From contig CABFPE010000030.1 in the NCBI GenBank assembly GCA_900660155.1, positions 1,621,279 to 1,685,278 of the forward strand: 64,000 nucleotides of DNA, written 5' to 3'. This document shows, piece after piece, positions 9,954 through 21,173 of the stretch (position 1 is the stretch's first letter; the number at the start of each line of letters is the position of its first letter). The DNA comes from Hofstenia miamia. Taxonomy: Eukaryota > Xenacoelomorpha > Acoela > Hofsteniidae. The notes under the pieces are model-generated. The model did no database searches and was not told the origin of the DNA. It worked only from the letters and a program-made list of their open reading frames with translations. A program made the position numbers and the translations under genes.

Positions 9954-12044
9954 GTATTCATCCTAACATTCAATACATAATTAGTTTGTAGATACTGAAA
10001 GATTTTATTCAATTTGTTTTAATTATGACTTGATGCACTTGTTTGCTTAATTATCATTTCATTATTAGGATCTCGCAAATATCACTAGCTGACTTTGGAC
10101 GTTGCATTTCTTAATTTATTATAATTAGTAGATAAAACGGTAAGAATTCTATTGAAAGAATTTTCATATAAATTTTATCACAACGACTTAGAGTTAACAC
10201 ATTTTAAGATTGCTCTAATACTAATACCATCTGAGTTATCGTATTATGATTTTATTCAAGTTATATATGCGTTCCAAATCTGATTCGAAGTATATATCTA
10301 ATTAATGTGAAATGCAATTCTCAAAATCTTACCGTAAATAGTTATTAAAATTTACTAATGTAATGTGCAAAATGCATGTGAATTTAGACTAAATCTTTAA
10401 AATTTTCTCATTTACCTCATACCCGCCCAGAGGTTATAGGAATATTTGTAATTTGTTGTTTAATTTTCTCTTACTTAAATACTTAACGTAATTGAGTTTT
10501 AGCAAATAACAGAATGCATCTTTGCTATTTTCTTTGACCAAGTGCATCTATAATTATTACCTATTTTCTGACGTTTCTTTGAAAAATATTTATTGGGTAG
10601 ATGAGTCGGAGGTGTGCACAAAGCAGTCGAACAAGACAGGAAGGAAATTGCTGGCTGCAAAACTCCACCTAATTAAGCAGCAAATTCGTTGACTACCACA
10701 ACTATGAAATATTGTGGACAATGAATCGAAAACTTGTATGCACAGTTTATTTATTTACGATAACCAATTGAATACCTTATTATTCCTTGAACAGAAGTCA
10801 CTTCGTTAATTTAGACACTTTTCTTGCTTACCTAATGGAAAATTATTTCCTCCAGTTAACTATAGAAGTATATGCGGTTTTTCTGATTCGTTATTTTTCG
10901 TTCTTATATTACTTAATGGGTGATTCAAGCATATATGGGCCATGGAAAATAGAATGGATCCTTAGGGTGGGATGATCACGAGAATTGAGTTTAATACATG
11001 GAAAAAGCCTAAGCGACAATGCATTCAACTTTTACAATTTTCCAAAAATGATCATGACAATATTTTATGTAAATTTTTACAACTCAAACACAAATACACA
11101 GTTTGAGAAAATGCAGGTGGAATATACGATGTTACCGAATGGGTCCATAAACATATTAGCTCATTCACAAAAGCCTTTCATTAAAACAATAAACTAATAC
11201 ATTAAGAACAAATGGATAACAAGGGAGCTAGCACGAGGTTATACTTTAGTATTACTTAAGTACTGTGGTTCTAATTAGTAAAATAGATGTTTTAGGTTCA
11301 CATGGTGCAAATGCTGAAACTATGGAACAAAAACTCAAATTTGATAAATTTAACATATTTTGATTTAATCCCCTGCATTTGTTTTTCACACTAATGATCT
11401 ATGTATCCCATATATAAAGGCAACTGATCCGTACAAAACTTGTCTTGATTTGAAATGCATTTTGTGGTTAAAAGGTTTTGCCACGCTTTTGTAAATAATG
11501 ATGTTCAATTCATTTCCTTTTGCATCTGTCATATAAATACTTGGATGCTATATTTGCACTTTCTTATGCTGTATGAATTCAACTCCAAACGAGTTTGAAA
11601 TTTAGCTTTAAATTTTTTATGAAATCTTCAAATGGTCTGTCAGTTGTCTTTCTTATTAATTAAACATGATTTACCTTCAAATTTCTGTTTACATTTCCAA
11701 AATGGCTGCTTTTTAACTAAGCATAGAGCTTTTGAAACAAACACATACTAACTTGTCACTAAAACTTACAAATGCTCGTTTGTTACCTTAACTGTTTTTG
11801 AATTATGATTAGAGATGCACTTCAGACCTGATCTGATTTAAGCTTTTTTAATCCTGATGTTCACAAGGGAAGGGATGTTATAAAATCTAGGCTTACCCTC
11901 TTCTCGATTTTTGCCTCCTCTTATCTTTATAAGGTACCTGAATGTAAATGCAGGTTTAGGCATTAACATATTTTAAGAGAACAACAGATTATTTTAATGA
12001 ATTATTTTTCTTGTTTAGATCAATCATGTAACTAGTAATATATT
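9954..12044. other. SMC5 intron, left part
   Basis: About 2.1 kb of AT-rich intron up to the LINE tail at 12045. Nothing coding or repetitive was recognised. The short plus-strand ORFs lack splice or family support. Confidence 0.45.
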
Positions 12045-12134
12045 ATAGAGAGAGAGAGAAATTTATTTACCTCGCAACTTTAAGGTTGAATAATTGTAAA
12101 TTGTACAAGAAATAAAAAATATACACAAACATCA

Positions 12135-12683
12135 CTAATATACTACTTGGTAAGACAACATCAGCTGAGCAGGAATAAAAGAACGCGAAAGACGATTAGT
12201 GCTCCAAGGGAATGTGATTTCGCGGATATGTCGTAGGTTGTAGTCAATAGATCGCGTGTTGGGAATAAACTGGTTAAGGACGTGACAAGGAGACATTGCT
12301 TGTTTAAATAATTTGTTGCTAGCAGCCTGACGTCTTTCCGCAACTGGTTCACAGCCAAAATGATTAAGGGCATCTGCATACGATAGGCACCCATGAGTGA
12401 TAATTCTAAGTGCCCGTTTTTGAAACCGCTCTAAACTATCGCACTGAGCTTTGGTAAGGCCGTGGTGGAAAACAGGAGCTGCATACACAAGAACAGACCG
12501 AATAATAGCTGAATAAACAGTGAATAAATCTTTTTCACGGAGACCACTTCTGGATAACATCTTCAAAAAGAATAGTCGTTTCGATGCCTTAGTTACAATG
12601 TTTTTCATGTGTTGATCCCACTTGAGATTGTCCTGTATTGTAACGCCTAGAAGTTTCACCTTATGGATACGGTCGATACTCAC
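12135..12683 (-). pseudogene. LINE copy A: RT C-terminal region
   Basis: This encodes the thumb and post-RT region of the LINE polymerase. It begins KVKLLGVTIQDNLKWDQH, the conserved block that follows the catalytic site in CR1, L2 and Jockey RTs. It continues with VYSAIIRSVLVYAAPVFH and SLERFQKRALRII, the usual closing motifs of that clade. It is out of frame with the RT core at 12737-13999, and the short joining interval contains a frame break. Confidence 0.85.
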
Positions 12684-12736
12684 ACCGTCGATGGAAATAG
12701 GAGTAGGTAAACTGACATTGCAATGAAAACAGTCGT

Positions 12737-13999
12737 TTAGCTCTTTAGACTGACACCAACCACCACTTCAGAAATTAGAACAGACGAATTGAACTTATCC
12801 CGACAGTTTTCCTCCGCCAATGTTACGAACTCCCATGCAACAAATTTGGCCCGTTGCTCAAATCCACGAAGAAGACTATCAATAAAAAGTATATATAACC
12901 AGGGTCCTAATTTAGACCCCTGTGTAACACCAGCGATAATATGTGCCCAGCCTGCATACGTCCCATTGGGCAATACGACTCTTTGTTGTCTGAAAGAGAG
13001 AAAAGAATTAATCCAGGTAATCGTCGCTGGACGAACTCCAATTTCCTTGAGATGCTGAATAAGCAAAGGGTGTCTCACAAAATCGAACGCCTTTTTAAAG
13101 TCAAGAAGATAAACACGAAGATATTCGGCCTTTGTACTGTTTTCCAAATGATGTAGCCACTGGTGAATCATGCTGATTAAAGCGTTGGTAGTAGAGCGCC
13201 GTTTAACCATTCCAAATTGCTTCATGTCAACATTAGCCATAATCTTGTCAATAAGTTCTGATTCCAAAATAATTTCTTCAATTATTTTCGAAATAGACGC
13301 GGTTAAAGAAAGAGGACGCAGGTCAGAAAGAATATCGCACACCGGTTTATGCTTCTCTAAAAGACAAACATTAGCGAATGTAAAAGGAGTTGCACAGCAA
13401 TCACGAAGAGAAGCATTAATAATCATCGAGATAGGAAGGACTAGTTCATAGCTATACTCTTTAAGAACCCAGTTAGGTATTATACGTTCATGATAGTCAG
13501 GACCGGATGATTTGCGAGCTGAGACACGCTGCAAGATTCTAAAAACTGACAGCTTGTCGGTGGTTATATGATTGACCAGATTGTCACAAAGTGGCACATA
13601 TCTCACGTCTGGAAATTGCGAAACCGATTCGGTCAGTTCGAAGTTGGTTTTATTAGCCAACGTTTTGCTATCAAGCGCCGCGAGAGAATCAGACAAAATT
13701 AATGTAGAAGCGCGAATGGAACCACAAAGGGCTTTAACTGACTTCCACCAAGAACGCAACGTACGACATTCTAAGTCACCAACTTGACGAGATGCAGACA
13801 GTAAATGATTGAATTTGTTTCGCAAGCGCGTGAATAGCTGAGATTTTCCTGAATTGAGTGCTTTACATTTTTTCTTGATAAGGTTTTTAATACGACAATT
13901 GATACACGGTTTATCATTAGTAAATTTGCGAACACGCTTAAAGGGGAAGCAAAGAACGATAAATGAATCAATGAGATGAAAATTTTTCCCACGCATCAA
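12737..13999 (-). pseudogene. LINE copy A: reverse transcriptase core
   Basis: RT motifs occur in order: LRPLSLTASISKIIEE, FGMVKRRSTTNALI, the catalytic YLLDFKKAFDFV, and AGVTQGSKLGPWLYILFID. These are CR1/L2-type wordings. The second catalytic motif (usually F/Y-x-D-D) is not preserved in this frame, where the reading ends in a different frame near 12740. The upstream portion, KSSGPDYHERIIPNWVLKE, is the finger region preceding the RT. The RT copies element RNA at a nicked target. Confidence 0.85.
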
Positions 14000-14199
14000 G
14001 AAATGACAAACCGAGAAGCAAATCGGACCAATCAGTACACACAGTAAGCACTAGTAGCCTACCAAACCAAGAACGGCTAGACTCAGACACCAGTTGTATA
14101 TACTTTATAGTAAAGAGATGCTCGGAAGGAAAACAGATAAATGATGACACCCACCCAACTTGGGCATAGATTTAGCTTCGCCAAAAAGTGCCTTATGGC

Positions 14200-14797
14200 T
14201 AACAAAAATTTTATCCAAGATCAAAAATTTTATTCAAGATCTTTTTGCCGTGAGTATGAAATTTAACAGTTTGAAACAAACCGAATTCACGACAAAGAAA
14301 CGTTGTCTTTAAATCATTAAAATCACCGGTCAAGATGACACACTTATTAGGACAATTAAGCTCCAAGAAATGTAGACATGAACGCAGATAGTTCGGCATC
14401 CGGCGGTTGTCATCACTGTTCCAAAAGGGATGATATACGACGCCTACAACATAACCAGACACACCTCGGGGTGTGCACATGGAGTTAATCAAAACCCATA
14501 AAGCTTCAATATGCCCGAAATTACCATCTGACGTGTCAGGGTAAATGCATTGGTATTGAATGCCTTGCTTAATAAAAACTAAAACACGTCACCGCATATG
14601 TTACCTCTACGATTTTGGCGAACAATGTTGTAACCCGGCAAGCCTATTGCAGTATCAGGTATAAGGGCTGTGAGATGAGTCTCAACAAGCAAAACTAAGT
14701 CTACCGATAATTGGCCGCCCAGATCAAGTAAAATAGCATATAACTCATCAAATTTGTAACGGAGGGATTGGACATTACTAAAAAATATTGAAGGCAA
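14200..14797 (-). pseudogene. LINE copy A: APE-type endonuclease
   Basis: Two reading segments together show the apurinic-endonuclease-like domain that nicks target DNA. IFFSNVQSLRYKFDEL and LVLLVETHL (14797-14579) carry the N-x-Q-S and catalytic E-T motifs. VVGVVYHPFWN and CVILTGDFNDL (14492-14211) carry the Y-x-P and G-D-F-N motifs. The join between them and the C-terminal S-D-H motif are disrupted. Confidence 0.8.
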
Positions 14798-14824
14798 AAA
14801 TGACTGAGTGCGAGATTGGTCTAG

Positions 14825-15600
14825 TCAATCAAGTGATTGCTCGTTATCGTCCACATAGAGTTTCAAATTTCGTATTTTAATACGCTTCCTAGAAATACCA
14901 TCCACTGTCATTAGAGCGTAGCGCTTTTCCAAAAGCTTCTTCTCAATCTTACGATCTGCCTCACTCAACTCAGGTTTAACAAACACTTTGTAGTCGTTAA
15001 AAGATTTCAGCTTGGATGCCGAAGCAAGAATACAACGCCGTCTCCACACAGAGCCGACGTCAACAATAATAGATCTTACCCGCTTATCGTCGAATTTACC
15101 CAGTCTAAACATGTCATTGACTGCATCGTTCGTACCAAGGATGTTAAGAATTCTACCAACTTCCTTTCGATCGTGCATCAGACGATCGGCAGTATTGTTG
15201 TCCTTAGATTCCGGAATACCGCTTAAAATAATCCGTTGCTGATGATCACCACGATGAGTTGGGACCCCGTTGCCGGATACTGATCCATGCTTCATTGCAG
15301 AAAACCATTTGCTCTTCTTTTTAACTTAGGCCTTGATGTCGCTTTCGAGTTTTGCAATTGTACTCCTGATAACAGATAATGAATTGTTCAACAACGCAGG
15401 TGAATCTGACTTGGGAAACAAAACTGTCTCTTTTGCCCGATGATACACAATCATTACAGGTTAGAATATAGTCCCGATACCGATCAAGAAATTCTATTCC
15501 CACTGAGAAACCAGAACAGTTTTTCAAATGAAACGAAATACCACAAATAACACATTGATAAATACGTTGGTTATCATGAATTTCTTTGCAACACACACTA
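14825..15600 (-). pseudogene. LINE copy A: ORF1 (PHD-like finger plus RRM-like domain)
   Basis: From right to left the region shows a Cys/His-rich finger (CCKEIHDNQRIYQCVICG, FHLKNCSG, CNDC), which resembles a PHD finger. A linker and a nucleic-acid-binding ORF1 domain follow (RIILSGIPESKDNN, then DMFRLGKFDDKRVRSIIVDV and RRRCILASASKLK). CR1-group LINEs commonly encode such PHD/esterase/RRM ORF1 proteins, which coat element RNA. The finger and the RRM-like part are in different frames in this copy. Confidence 0.75.
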
Positions 15601-15671
15601 AACGTTGCAATATGAGAGATATCTGTTTGGTAAATTTATAGCGAGAGAATAAACACGACCGCTCACCAACA

Positions 15672-15799
15672 AAATGTTTGCATTGGACCTATTTAATCAA
15701 TGCTTGCCAGAATCAACTTACCCTGATTACTTAAAAATTGCTAAAGTTACACCAATACATAAAAAAAGGAAGAAAAGATCTTGCAGAAAATTACCGACC
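15672..15799 (+). pseudogene. Fragment of a second LINE, RT N-terminal part
   Basis: On the plus strand, LFNQCLPESTYPDYLKIAK, VTPIHKKRKK and then, one frame over, DLAENYR form the RT entry motif seen in non-LTR RTs (FP..LK.AKV.PI.KKG...NYRP). It is in the opposite orientation to the neighbouring LINE copies and runs into the assembly gap, so the rest of the element is probably hidden there. The shift to NYR indicates a one-base frame change. Confidence 0.75.
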
Positions 15800-16799
15800 N
15801 NNNNNNNNNNNNNNNNNNNNNNNNNNNNNNNNNNNNNNNNNNNNNNNNNNNNNNNNNNNNNNNNNNNNNNNNNNNNNNNNNNNNNNNNNNNNNNNNNNNN
15901 NNNNNNNNNNNNNNNNNNNNNNNNNNNNNNNNNNNNNNNNNNNNNNNNNNNNNNNNNNNNNNNNNNNNNNNNNNNNNNNNNNNNNNNNNNNNNNNNNNNN
16001 NNNNNNNNNNNNNNNNNNNNNNNNNNNNNNNNNNNNNNNNNNNNNNNNNNNNNNNNNNNNNNNNNNNNNNNNNNNNNNNNNNNNNNNNNNNNNNNNNNNN
16101 NNNNNNNNNNNNNNNNNNNNNNNNNNNNNNNNNNNNNNNNNNNNNNNNNNNNNNNNNNNNNNNNNNNNNNNNNNNNNNNNNNNNNNNNNNNNNNNNNNNN
16201 NNNNNNNNNNNNNNNNNNNNNNNNNNNNNNNNNNNNNNNNNNNNNNNNNNNNNNNNNNNNNNNNNNNNNNNNNNNNNNNNNNNNNNNNNNNNNNNNNNNN
16301 NNNNNNNNNNNNNNNNNNNNNNNNNNNNNNNNNNNNNNNNNNNNNNNNNNNNNNNNNNNNNNNNNNNNNNNNNNNNNNNNNNNNNNNNNNNNNNNNNNNN
16401 NNNNNNNNNNNNNNNNNNNNNNNNNNNNNNNNNNNNNNNNNNNNNNNNNNNNNNNNNNNNNNNNNNNNNNNNNNNNNNNNNNNNNNNNNNNNNNNNNNNN
16501 NNNNNNNNNNNNNNNNNNNNNNNNNNNNNNNNNNNNNNNNNNNNNNNNNNNNNNNNNNNNNNNNNNNNNNNNNNNNNNNNNNNNNNNNNNNNNNNNNNNN
16601 NNNNNNNNNNNNNNNNNNNNNNNNNNNNNNNNNNNNNNNNNNNNNNNNNNNNNNNNNNNNNNNNNNNNNNNNNNNNNNNNNNNNNNNNNNNNNNNNNNNN
16701 NNNNNNNNNNNNNNNNNNNNNNNNNNNNNNNNNNNNNNNNNNNNNNNNNNNNNNNNNNNNNNNNNNNNNNNNNNNNNNNNNNNNNNNNNNNNNNNNNNN
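15800..16799. other. Assembly gap (1000 N)
   Basis: Exactly 1000 N, a placeholder of fixed length rather than a measured distance. LINE sequence abuts both edges, in opposite orientations. Confidence 0.98.
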
Positions 16800-17448
16800 C
16801 ACACAGAGCCGACGTCTACAATAATACATCTTACCCGCTTATCGTCGAATTTACCCAGTCTAAACATGTCATTGACTGCATCGTTCGTACCAATGATGTT
16901 AATAATTCTACCAACTTCCTTTCGATCGTGCATCAGACGGTCGGCAGTATTGTTGTCCTTAGATTCCGGAATACCGCTTAAAATAATCCGTTGCTGATGA
17001 TCACCACGATGAGTTGGGACCACTTTGCCGGATGCTGATCCATGCTTCCATTGGAGAAAACCATTTGCTCGTCTTCTCATCGTAGGCCTTGATGTCGCTT
17101 TCGAGTTTTGCAATTGTACTCCTGATAACAGATAATGAATTGTTCAACAACGCAGGTGAATCTGACTTGGGAAACAAAACTGTCTCTTTTGCCCGATGAT
17201 AAACAATCATTACAGAAGGTAAGAATATTGTCCCGATACCGATCAAGAAATTCTATTCCCACTGAGAAACCAGAACAGTTTTTCAAATGAAACGAAATAC
17301 CACAAATAACACATTGATAAATACGTTGGTTATCATGAATTTCTTCGCAACACACACTACACGTTGCACTATGAGAGATATTTGTTTGGTACATTAAGAG
17401 CGATAGAGTAAACACGGCGCTCACCAGCAGCTCCCCAATTATGATCAT
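16800..17448 (-). mobile_element. CR1/L2-like LINE, copy B (5' part, ORF1)
   Basis: This repeats the ORF1 region of copy A with only a few differences. The finger CSVCCEEIHDNQRIYQCVIC to CNDC is followed by LLNNSLSVIRSTIAKLESDI (a short coiled coil) and RIILSGIPESKDNN. The upstream end near 17448 carries a hydrophobic stretch in the same frame as the finger. The copy is cut off by the gap on its left. The close match to 14990-15600 means either two recent insertions or the same locus assembled twice on either side of the gap. Confidence 0.8.
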
Positions 17449-18079
17449 ATTTTAGAGTCCTTAATAATACTAGTGACCATAAACTTGTCATTTGATAAGT
17501 TGACCCTATAATTAACGGAAAGCAAATCATAAATCAACAAAGTATTTTTCCATTGACGTTGCTTGCCTATAACACAGTAATTATACAGTGTTATCTTAGC
17601 CTATCATTTTTTGTTGTTTTACGCCAGCCTATGACACATATCACATATGTAATCAAGGAAAGTATTAAAGCAAAGTTTTGCCACCAATCCATACTAAATT
17701 AACTAATTTTTCAATTGATCAAACAAAGATTCTGTGAAACCTGATTGTCATCCTGTTCTGATCTGGAGCTGATTTACGACGCTTCTAACCTGATCTGATC
17801 ACTTCTGAAAGATGAGATGTTAAAATCCTGAGCTGACTCAAAACGTGATTGCGTTCCTTGATTTTTAATGGTTTAGGGATTGATGTGCAAAAAGAATTTT
17901 TGAGCTATGTGTACACATTTTGCTGATATTCATTAATCTCTAACTATTATGTACCTTTGCCTTGAGCGGAATATTTCAAAGGCATATGAATGTAATATTC
18001 TTAGTAATTCAAGATATTCGATTCGAGTTTTAAGGAAATTGTATATCCAGAATATTTTTCTACATTTGAATTTGTTTAG
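17449..18079. other. SMC5 intron, right part
   Basis: AT-rich intron between LINE copy B and the next SMC5 exon. A block near 17750-17850 resembles one near 11820-11910 on the other side of the LINEs, possibly an old low-copy repeat. No ORF is supported. Confidence 0.4.
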
Positions 18080-18301
18080 ATGAACAAAATCAACAACAGG
18101 ACAGCTGCTCTCGTGATGCCTAAACGTCAACTTTCTTCATTCAAACGCATGCCTATTGAGCGGTTTGCGAATAAAGGTTTCCGGAATTGGTTGATTGATC
18201 TTGTTAGCGGCCCCGAGGGCATTCTTAGTTACCTCTGTGAAAGTTATCATTTTCATGAAATTCCAGTTGGCACAGCAAGGGTTGACGACTGCCTCGAACA
18301 G
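18080..18301 (+). CDS. SMC5: SMC5 exon: second half of hinge
   Basis: A phase 0 to phase 0 exon of 74 codons between TTTGTTTAG and GTAATT. It encodes a basic stretch (ALVMPKRQL), then PIERFANKGFRNWLIDLVSG, PEGILSYLCESYHFHEIPVG and TARVDDCLEQ. The order GF..L..L..GP..I.SYLC..YH.H.IPVG is diagnostic of the C-terminal half of the SMC5 hinge. It joins the 9840-9953 exon in frame. The next identifiable SMC5 exon is 31 kb away at 49541 and needs one extra base of phase, so a short exon is missing in between. Confidence 0.93.
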
Positions 18302-20412
18302 GTAATTTCCATGGGCCGTTAATACAATTCAGGAGAACACATGAAAATAATTTTTCACATTTATCCTTGTTAGAGTTATAGAGACTATGTCTCATTTTTT
18401 AAATTTATCTCATAATGGGAAAAATTAGTGCGGTTATTATACCCGAAATTTTAATATTCAATTTATATTACATATTCATAGTTTAAACTCAACAAATTTT
18501 CTAGCAATATTCATGTGTTCATATTGCCAATTTTGTCTTTGACTATTTGCGTATTGGTATTACTTTATCCAATTGCTCAAATCGACACTACGTCAAAATA
18601 TAAATTATGGCATTGAGGCTTATAGTCTAATATCAATACGTCCCTTTCTTTGGTAAGAAAAGAAATGGCTGATTTTAATATTGGTCTGAAGGACCTTCAT
18701 CTACTATCGGAAAAAGCTCATCAAGCAACAATGCGGATAATATCGATTTGTATGGGTTGTAAGAAATATGAAAAGAATGAATTTCTCAGATTGCGTTCAC
18801 TTTTACTTTATTTACTTTAGAAGTGTAGATGGATTTTTTTAACTTTTAAGTTCTAAAGCATTAATAATTCATCAATTGTGCAATTTATATTATTGATTTG
18901 TTATGAGAGTTCACTCGACGAGCTTTTATGCAGCTGTTAATAAGAGATGCCGACAGATAGATTCACTGGCGATGAAACATTTTTTAGAACAAATTTCTTA
19001 CAAAATGAAGGGCATTTCAAATGACGATTAATTACCAAAAACATGAAAACGTTTATTACATAAGCTATTGCATTCGAGTTTCTCGTACTATGAATTTTAA
19101 CTGGGTTACCATCAGAATTTCTCTGTTATTGAAAATTTAATTAGTACATTTATATATCTGTTACGCTAGAACTGTGCACATTCTCATTTTTAAATTCCAG
19201 GCCAGCCTACAAAACATGCTTCCAGTTTAGTCCGAGCGTGCGTATTGTACCAAATGTGAATCTCAAAAACGGGTCGCGTCTGAATTCGTCAATATACACT
19301 TACCTATAAATAACTATGAAACAAGGCTGCCTTCAATTTCAAAAAAAAATTAAAATTGGGCTGTCGCAAATAAAAAGACTTTCCGGTCGCTTATATAAAT
19401 TTTTGTTTAACGTTAGACAGCCGCACTTTGTTTAGGCCAATAGACTACTTATTTACGGTGAGTCCGCGGATTTATTAAAATCGAAATCGTGTCCATTTCT
19501 GTTACACCATCTCTCCATTTTTATATTATTAGTGAAAGCTAGAGCCGGTATTTTTGAACCGCATTGCCAATCGCTAATATGTAAATTTTAAATATTCGAC
19601 CCTTAAGCCATCGTGGAACGGATATTTATCCGTCACAAATGAGTCTTATAGCCCAAAGTAATTGATTATCTAAAGAGTGCTTTTTTTCAATGCAAAACTC
19701 GCAACATAAAATCTTGAATCTATCTGAATTTTCAATATCTGTTACATTTGAAAATTGAAACTTTTTCAAACAATTCGTTTTTTAGCCAGTATTCCCAATC
19801 CGTAATCCATAGGCTTAAGCCCGTAACCCTTGAAGTATTCATCAGCCCATACCCTAGATTGAAAGTGTTAAATTTGGTTTTTATAGTACTATTCTTGAAA
19901 TCTTTTTTGACATTTACTAGGAGTACTTAATTTAACATAAGCGATTGAATTGGTCTTCTTATGTGTCAATCTTCTTTACTGTTTGCCAGACACACTTTCA
20001 GGAGAATTAGTTTCTCCTAAAAATTGTATATAGCGAGTGAATCACCAAGCGATGAATTCCTCACCATTGCGATAAAAAGTGAGTGTAATGGGATTGAATT
20101 ATTAATTTCCATTAAGCCTTTAGAAGCGTTTTTGAGAGTCTTTCATCACAAAATCGATATTTTTTTGTTTACCATCATGTGTTAGTTAAATAAACAAGAG
20201 TTCTTTATATATTTTCTATATCCACCTTGCATCTGATTGGCAAATCATCAATCGTGAGAGAATTGTTTTCTCTGAAAATATTTGTTTGCTCTGCTAGTGG
20301 TTTATCGATTGCAACTATTCGGTTAATTTATCTTCCATAGAGCCTTAACTATGTATAATTAATACAGCCAAAGCTTCAATTATAGTTTATTATTTTTAAT
20401 CTCTTTTCCCAG
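18302..20412. other. Large SMC5 intron, first part
   Basis: AT-rich sequence without a recognisable exon or mobile element. The short plus-strand ORF near 19750 is low-complexity. Confidence 0.4.
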
Positions 20413-20565
20413 TCAACGTTAAACAAAGCCGTTGGTGAAAGCCGTCACCTGCTTTCACTCTGGAATTCCACCGTTTTGGTTTTTAACTATCTTCGCCTAA
20501 TGGCCGCTGACTCTAGGAACCGAGATCTTCTTTGGCAGGACTGCCTTAAGTTTGAAATCAATCAG
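20413..20565 (+). CDS. Unrecognised exon, possibly first exon of the scramblase-like gene
   Basis: An open 51-codon phase 0 segment between CTTTTCCCAG and GTTTGA, with markedly higher G+C and ordinary codon use compared with its surroundings. It includes LLSLWNSTVLVFNYLRLM and LLWQDCLKFEINQ. I do not recognise the family. It would join the scramblase exon at 21008 in frame and lies 440 bp upstream on the same strand, so it may supply the N-terminal region of that protein. It could also be an exon of an unrelated nested gene. Confidence 0.45.
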
Positions 20566-21007
20566 GTTTGATTAACCTTCAAGTTGCTTTGTAAACTATT
20601 TCTAATAGACTTTTTTAATAAGCAATTTGAGTGGAATCGCAAAAATATTTTTCCTTTGTATATTTTTCAATTTCTTAAAGCGGAGTTTGGATTTTTACAG
20701 CAATATAATCTCCCATTTCAATGTTTAAAAAAATTTTAATAAAGCAAATTCATGTGAGTTTTGTTTTGTTGCTGGAAAAATTGTCTTTAGAATTGAAGGA
20801 ATTGGCGTAAAATTTTGTGATAATTTTTCACAAGCTTATTATATTGCGTGGTGAATATATTTTTACAGTTATTCGAAATAGAAAGTTATTTGCTACGCTA
20901 TTGTTTCTATAGAACTTTTCCTTGACAAACTTGAAGATGATTTTTTTGCAAACGGGAAGGAAATAATTCCTTCTATCGTTTCAATTAATCAAACCTGATC
21001 TGTGCAG

Positions 21008-21173
21008 ACACCTGATTTTGATGAACATCTAAAAGAAACACCGAACACTTATCAGCTATCAATTTTTTCAAAAGATGGCTGCAAATTTGTTTATCGATTT
21101 TTGCAGGAAGAAGGCGTCAAAGGTGTGGGTGGATCTTGGAGAGGTTTTACAATTAAGCTTCTGCCGATACACA
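21008..21173 (+). CDS. Scramblase-like gene (plus strand), exon encoding start of domain
   Basis: The exon lies between CTGTGCAG and GTAAGT, enters in phase 0 and leaves one base. Its sequence (NTYQLSIFSKDGCKFVYRFL, then GVGGSWRGFTIKLL) follows the opening of phospholipid scramblases: N-x-Y-x-I, G-x-x-V-Y/F, then R-x-F-T-x-x-L. Scramblases are membrane-associated proteins of the Tubby-like fold that move lipids between leaflets in response to calcium. Some members act in the nucleus. It joins the exon at 23393 with exact phase. A paralogous exon of the same phase lies on the minus strand at 41920-41749. The gene is nested in an SMC5 intron, on the same strand. Confidence 0.75.

Larger units (their letters stand above)
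12045..15655 (-). mobile_element. CR1/L2-like LINE, copy A
   Basis: A non-LTR retrotransposon reads right to left. A PHD-like finger and RRM-like ORF1 (about 15600-14825) precede an APE-type endonuclease (14797-14200), a reverse transcriptase (13999-12737) and a C-terminal region (12683-12135). On the element strand the tail is an AATAAA-like motif followed by a CT microsatellite (GAGAGAGAG at 12046-12060 on the plus strand), in keeping with LINEs that end in a simple repeat. The coding frames are interrupted several times, so the copy cannot move on its own. It sits antisense in an SMC5 intron. A second copy of its 5' part lies across the gap at 16800-17448. Confidence 0.85.

Noticed and set aside
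10560-10720. Slightly G+C-richer stretch with a charged reading in the SMC5 intron
   Set aside because: No matching acceptor and donor in phase, and the flanking SMC5 exons (9953 and 18080) already join in frame.
12789-13787. Plus-strand ORFs over the LINE reverse transcriptase
   Set aside because: Antisense shadows of the minus-strand LINE frames.
15674-17113. Very long open frames on both strands across 15.7-17.1 kb
   Set aside because: They are open only because they run through 1000 N; the real sequence at the edges is LINE.
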